Origin: a cyanobacterium endosymbiont of Rhopalodia gibberula
GTDB taxonomy: Bacteria; Cyanobacteriota; Cyanobacteriia; Cyanobacteriales; Microcystaceae
Length of the DNA: 64,000 nucleotides
Reading direction: 5' to 3'
NCBI RefSeq assembly: GCF_003574135.1
Contig: NZ_AP018341.1
Span: 2,083,740-2,147,739, forward strand
Shown: positions 60,715-64,000 of the stretch, piece after piece
Position numbering within the stretch: position 1 is the first letter of the stretch
How the letters are laid out: each line of letters begins with the position of its first letter
Notes under the pieces: model-generated
The model's input: only the letters and a program-made list of their open reading frames with translations
Told to the model about the DNA's origin: nothing
Databases searched by the model: none
Program-made: the position numbers and the translations under genes

Positions 60715-63357
60715 ATGAAACAAGCCCTTCGAAAGAGTCTAAACATTTCTCGTCTTGCTATTAAATATGCACGACTGACCCTATGTTTCTGGGTTATTGT
60801 AACAGTTTCTGGTATTTTTGCCTTTAGTTCTTTGAAATACGCCTTGTTTCCTGATGTTTCCTTTCCAATAGTCGTCATACAGGCTACTATGCCTTTTAAT
60901 ACTGCAGAGGAAACAGAATTAAGATTAACCAATCCTCTTGAAGAATCTTTGCAATCACTTAACAATGCTGAGTTATTTTCTTCTAGCTATCCTGGACAAA
61001 GTATTATTAATGTAGCATTTGATGCACGATTAAAATTAGATAAGTCTACTAAGATCGTGAAATCTGCTCTTAAACAAGCTAATTTGCCCTCTAATGCTAG
61101 TGTAAAGGTTAGGACTCTCAGTATTAATGAATCAGCAGCTATCAGCTATGCAATTCAAAGTGAGACTCAACCCCTGGAGACATTAGCAGATATTGCTCGA
61201 CAGGAAATTATCCCCCCATTAGAAAAATTACCAGGGGTAAGTCGGGTGGAATTATTGGGAGATGGCAATTTTAGGGAAGTCAAGAACACTAAATCTGATG
61301 AGACAAATCCTCCAACACTGGTACGCTTTAATGGAAAAGATGTCTTGTCAGTACGAATAGTGAAGCATGCTGATGCTAACACCCTTAATGTAGTAAATCT
61401 CACAAAAAAAGCAATAGACGAGTTACAAACTACTTTACCTGATGTACAGTTAATTTTGGCAGAAACTCAAGCTGATTACATAGAAGAAGCTACTCAATCA
61501 ACTATTCAGGGGCTAATTGGAGCAATTGTTTTAGCTATATTAGTTATCTTTCCATTTTTACAAAATTTTCAGGCAACTTTAATTACTGCTTTGACCATTC
61601 CTATCTCCTTATTAGGAACTGCTATTGTGATGATGATCGCAGGGTTTAATCTTGAAACCCTTACTTTATTAGCATTGGCGTTAGTTATTGGCATTATTGT
61701 TGACGATGCCATTGTGGATATAGAAAATATTACTCGTCACATTGACCGTGGAGAAAATCCTAAGAAAGCAGCTATCAAAGGAACTGATGAAATTGGACTG
61801 ACAGTAACAGCTTCAACTATTACTATTGCAGCTGTTTTTATTCCTATTGCTTTTATTGGAGGTAATCTTGAGCACTTTTTTAAACCTTTTGGGCTAACGG
61901 TTTCTGCCGCAGTTTTTATTTCTTTAATGGTTGCTCGAACTTTATCTCCTGTTTTAGCTATGTATTGGATGAAACCCAGGACAAAAGAAGCCAAAAAAAA
62001 GAGAGTTTTTTTCTTAGTTCATCCTTATCGTAATTTATTAAATTGGTCTTTGGTAAATCGCAAGACTGTGATAAGTATTGCTCTAATCAGTTTAATTTTA
62101 GGGCTTTCTTTAATTCCATTAATTCCTAGAGGATTTGTCCCTAAATTAGACCGGGGAGAGTTCAACATTATTTATACTTTACCAGTTCCCAAAATTCCTC
62201 AACGATTACGTACCAGTTTTAATAGTGACGCTTCTTCATGGATTTCTGATTTAGCTCAATCACCCGAACAATTTTTATTACGAATCAATAGTCGTGTGGG
62301 AAAAAAGTTTGAACGGCTAATTTTAGATGATTTTAATGTGAAATCTGCCTATACTATTGCTGGAGTACACGGTGATCCCCTGAAGGGAAAAATATACATA
62401 AAATTAAACAGTGATCGCCAATTTAGTACTAGTGAAGTTCAAGAACGTATTAGAAATATTTTACCTAAATTGCGAGGAGTAACCACTAGCATTGAAGATA
62501 TTTTATTTGTAGAAACAGGTGATGACAGTACTTTAAAAGTTGCTTTGTTAGGAAATAACTTTAAATCTCTACGACAAACAGCAGAGAAATTAAAATCTCA
62601 CATTAAAGGAGTTCCTGGATTAGTTGACGTCAAAATGTCTGGGGAGGATGAACAAACTCTTGTAATTGAACATTTTCAAAGACAACGAGTTATTTACATA
62701 ACAGCTAATTTAACAGAAAAAGTCGGATTAGGGGATGTTACTAATAAGGTAATTTCTATTACTCAGTCGAATTTGCCTCATGATATGAGTTTTGATATTC
62801 AAGGAGCATCGGCACAAGTTCGTAAGATTTTTAGTGAATTTGCCATTGCCTTAATCTTAGCAGTTGTCTGTATGATAGCCGTTTTGTATATTTCGTTTGG
62901 ACGATGGTTAGAGCCATTAGTGGTGGTTTTGTCTTTACCATTGACCCTTATTGGCGCAATGTTAGCTTTATTAATTACCCAGAATGATTTCGGAATGATT
63001 TCTTTAATTGGGTTAATTTTCTTATTAGGATTGTTAGATAAAAATGCTGTCTTATTAATGGACTATATTAGTCAATTAAGACAACAGGGAATAAATCGTC
63101 ATCAGGCTATTTTGGAGACAGGAGAAGTACGCCTCAGACCAATTATCATGACGACCACCTCTACAATTTTAGGAATGTTGCCTATTGCATTGGGACTGGG
63201 AGCAGGTTCAGAATTAAGACAACCTATGGCTGTGGCTATTATTGGAGGATTAATCACTTCGTCTTTATTAAGTTTAATTATAGTTCCAGTCCTTTATACT
63301 TTATTAGAAGATGGATGGATAAAAATAGTGGGTAAAATCTCTAATCCTTTAAAGTAA
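60715..63357 (+). CDS. RND superfamily efflux transporter permease (AcrB/HAE1-like)
   Basis: About 880 residues from the ATG at 60715 (a TTG one codon earlier is possible). Topology is that of RND pumps: TM1 at 20-40 then KYALFPDVSFPIVVIQATMP; TM2-6 at about 260-430 with LALALVIGIIVDDAIVDIEN (the Asp-Asp proton relay in TM4); a second large periplasmic loop; and TM8-12 with LIGLIFLLGLLDKNAVLLMD and VRLRPIIMTTTSTILGMLP. It is about 150 residues shorter than typical AcrB (around 1040), mainly in the two periplasmic loops. It would export lipophilic compounds or metals, but substrate and partner proteins are unknown. No membrane-fusion protein gene adjoins it. Confidence 0.88.
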   Translation: MKQALRKSLNISRLAIKYARLTLCFWVIVTVSGIFAFSSLKYALFPDVSFPIVVIQATMPFNTAEETELRLTNPLEESLQSLNNAELFSSSYPGQSIINVAFDARLKLDKSTKIVKSALKQANLPSNASVKVRTLSINESAAISYAIQSETQPLETLADIARQEIIPPLEKLPGVSRVELLGDGNFREVKNTKSDETNPPTLVRFNGKDVLSVRIVKHADANTLNVVNLTKKAIDELQTTLPDVQLILAETQADYIEEATQSTIQGLIGAIVLAILVIFPFLQNFQATLITALTIPISLLGTAIVMMIAGFNLETLTLLALALVIGIIVDDAIVDIENITRHIDRGENPKKAAIKGTDEIGLTVTASTITIAAVFIPIAFIGGNLEHFFKPFGLTVSAAVFISLMVARTLSPVLAMYWMKPRTKEAKKKRVFFLVHPYRNLLNWSLVNRKTVISIALISLILGLSLIPLIPRGFVPKLDRGEFNIIYTLPVPKIPQRLRTSFNSDASSWISDLAQSPEQFLLRINSRVGKKFERLILDDFNVKSAYTIAGVHGDPLKGKIYIKLNSDRQFSTSEVQERIRNILPKLRGVTTSIEDILFVETGDDSTLKVALLGNNFKSLRQTAEKLKSHIKGVPGLVDVKMSGEDEQTLVIEHFQRQRVIYITANLTEKVGLGDVTNKVISITQSNLPHDMSFDIQGASAQVRKIFSEFAIALILAVVCMIAVLYISFGRWLEPLVVVLSLPLTLIGAMLALLITQNDFGMISLIGLIFLLGLLDKNAVLLMDYISQLRQQGINRHQAILETGEVRLRPIIMTTTSTILGMLPIALGLGAGSELRQPMAVAIIGGLITSSLLSLIIVPVLYTLLEDGWIKIVGKISNPLK

Positions 63358-63804
63358 TTTCATTACTTCATAAAAAAACTAGACTAAGTGATCTACATTT
63401 AAAATAAATATAAAAATACTTTTTTTATCCAATTATTAAGATATTACTTTTCACTTATAAAAGTGGATGGCTAACGATAAAAACTAGGTAAAACTCTAAC
63501 GGTTTTGATGTAATTATCATTTATTCCTTAAAATTGAAGTTATTTTTAAATTTAAAGAAAAATCATACAATAAAACCAAATTATCTCTATTTATAAAAAC
63601 TTTGAACAAATAAGAGTCAAGCGCTCCTCACAATTTTCTCCAAACTACTTTCTTTATTGGATAAAATCTGTTAAAATAACTTAACAGATAAATGGGGGCG
63701 AATCCACACCTGAACCCTAGACTATAGCCATCAGGCTACACGGAAGGATTAGCGTGGTTTATAGCCCAAGTGTACAACAATGGGATGTGACCGAACAGTA
63801 ATTC
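63358..63804. other. Spacer upstream of rimO
   Basis: Bases 63358-63660 are A+T-rich and empty. A 9-bp hairpin (63666-63674 with 63681-63689) precedes the G+C-richer leader at 63692-63804. Confidence 0.6.
63692..63804 (+). promoter_or_regulatory. Structured, G+C-richer leader of rimO with an 11-codon upstream frame
   Basis: About 110 bases are visibly richer in G+C than any other spacer here. ATG at 63692 opens an 11-codon frame, MGANPHLNPRL, whose TAG stop is part of the element TAGCC (63725-63729). GGCTA at 63734-63738 can pair either with that TAGCC, with an ATCA loop, or with a second TAGCC at 63762-63766, reinforced by CAC/GTG inside. The two pairings exclude each other. This resembles an attenuator or riboswitch layout, but I match it to no known class. 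Confidence 0.4.
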
Positions 63805-64000
63805 ATGGGCAGTAAGCCAACTATTGCGATTTCTCACCTAGGCTGCGAAAAGAACCGTATTGACTCTGAACATATGCTAGGCTTGCTGGCGCAGGCGGGC
63901 TATCAAATAGATAGTAGTGAAGAATTAGCAGACTACGTAATTGTTAATACTTGTAGTTTCATACAGGAGGCTCGCCAAGAGTCAGTTCGTACATTGGTAG
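63805..64000 (+). CDS. rimO: Ribosomal protein S12 methylthiotransferase RimO, 5' part
   Basis: ATG at 63805; 65 codons are present before the window ends. [20 protein letters not shown] is the MiaB/RimO N-terminal domain start with the first cluster cysteine, and [20 protein letters not shown] carries the second. RimO is a radical SAM enzyme that adds a methylthio group to an aspartate of ribosomal protein S12 (Asp88 in E. coli). The [12 protein letters not shown] form, rather than the MiaB form, supports RimO. An in-frame TAA just upstream fixes the start. The leader in front is unusual. Confidence 0.93.
   Translation, partial: MGSKPTIAISHLGCEKNRIDSEHMLGLLAQAGYQIDSSEELADYVIVNTCSFIQEARQESVRTLV

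Noticed and set aside
63700-63770. SRP RNA (ffs) from TCAGG...CGGAAGGA
   Set aside because: The GGAA loop and TCAGG occur, but the flanking helix-8 pairs do not form and the AGCAG side is missing.

Overview
The window reads as chromosome from a genome-reduced cyanobacterium of the Crocosphaera/Cyanothece (unicellular, nitrogen-fixing) type. Lineage markers seen directly are a gamma subunit of RNA polymerase encoded as a separate rpoC1, a Gun4 protein, a long cyanobacterial-style RibBA, a Gap2-type GAPDH, a cyanobacterial DUF2103 protein next to ClpS, and a textbook NtcA-activated promoter in front of glnA. Only about half of the 64 kb is intact coding sequence. The rest is very A+T-rich spacer of 1-4 kb holding decayed genes: a PhoX/DUF839 phosphatase, the RNA polymerase omega subunit rpoZ, a family-2 glycosyltransferase and several unidentified relics. 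Intact housekeeping genes separated by long eroded spacers suggest a recently host-restricted symbiont. The best-known example is the non-photosynthetic 'spheroid body' of rhopalodiacean diatoms. That identity is an inference from architecture and gene type, not something the sequence proves.

Layout. 1-3.3 kb: end of a fused osmolyte ABC permease/binding protein, then a GST-like gene with a small secreted protein. 3.3-6.7 kb: empty spacer. 6.7-9.8 kb (minus): murC-murB-ybaB, ending at a 20-bp hairpin. 10.1-11.1 kb: gap2. 12.7-14.2 kb (minus): a broken glycosyltransferase and a membrane protein. 15.3-18.0 kb: a DHH-CBS-nucleotidyltransferase giant. 20.6-21.2 kb (minus): clpS and DUF2103. 22.5-24.1 kb: NtcA promoter and glnA. 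26-30 kb: a PMT-type glycosyltransferase (minus), then a CPA1 antiporter and a 40-residue membrane peptide (plus). 31.4-32.6 kb: gcvT. 33-34.3 kb: phoX relic. 36.5-40.6 kb: ROK glucokinase (minus), a small relic, the second CCA-type nucleotidyltransferase, rpoZ relic, gun4. 42.8-46.4 kb (minus): radical-SAM gene and rpoC1. 46.4-49.0 kb: spacer with six hairpins. 49-52.9 kb: family-9 glycosyltransferase, a homocysteine-biosynthesis (DUF39) gene and trmD. 53.6-55.3 kb: ribBA. 56.5-59 kb: SpoU-family methyltransferase, tRNA-Leu, murA. 60-64 kb: tRNA-Cys, a small secreted protein, an RND transporter, and the start of rimO behind an unusual G+C-richer leader.

How the genes fit together. Retained functions are cell wall (murA, murB, murC), central carbon and one-carbon metabolism (gap2, glucokinase, gcvT), nitrogen assimilation (glnA), riboflavin, tRNA and ribosome maturation (two CCA-type enzymes, trmD, SpoU, rimO), proteolysis (clpS) and ion/osmolyte transport. 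Functions decaying here are phosphate scavenging, glycosylation and the dispensable omega subunit. Neither tRNA encodes its CCA end, so at least one nucleotidyltransferase must be active.

The most unusual feature is the spacers. They are otherwise featureless yet carry at least thirteen perfect inverted repeats with arms of 17-22 bp, each different in sequence, including two loop-less 42-bp palindromes and a cluster of six within 1.9 kb. They look like bidirectional terminators that have outlived the genes they once served, or that are being kept.
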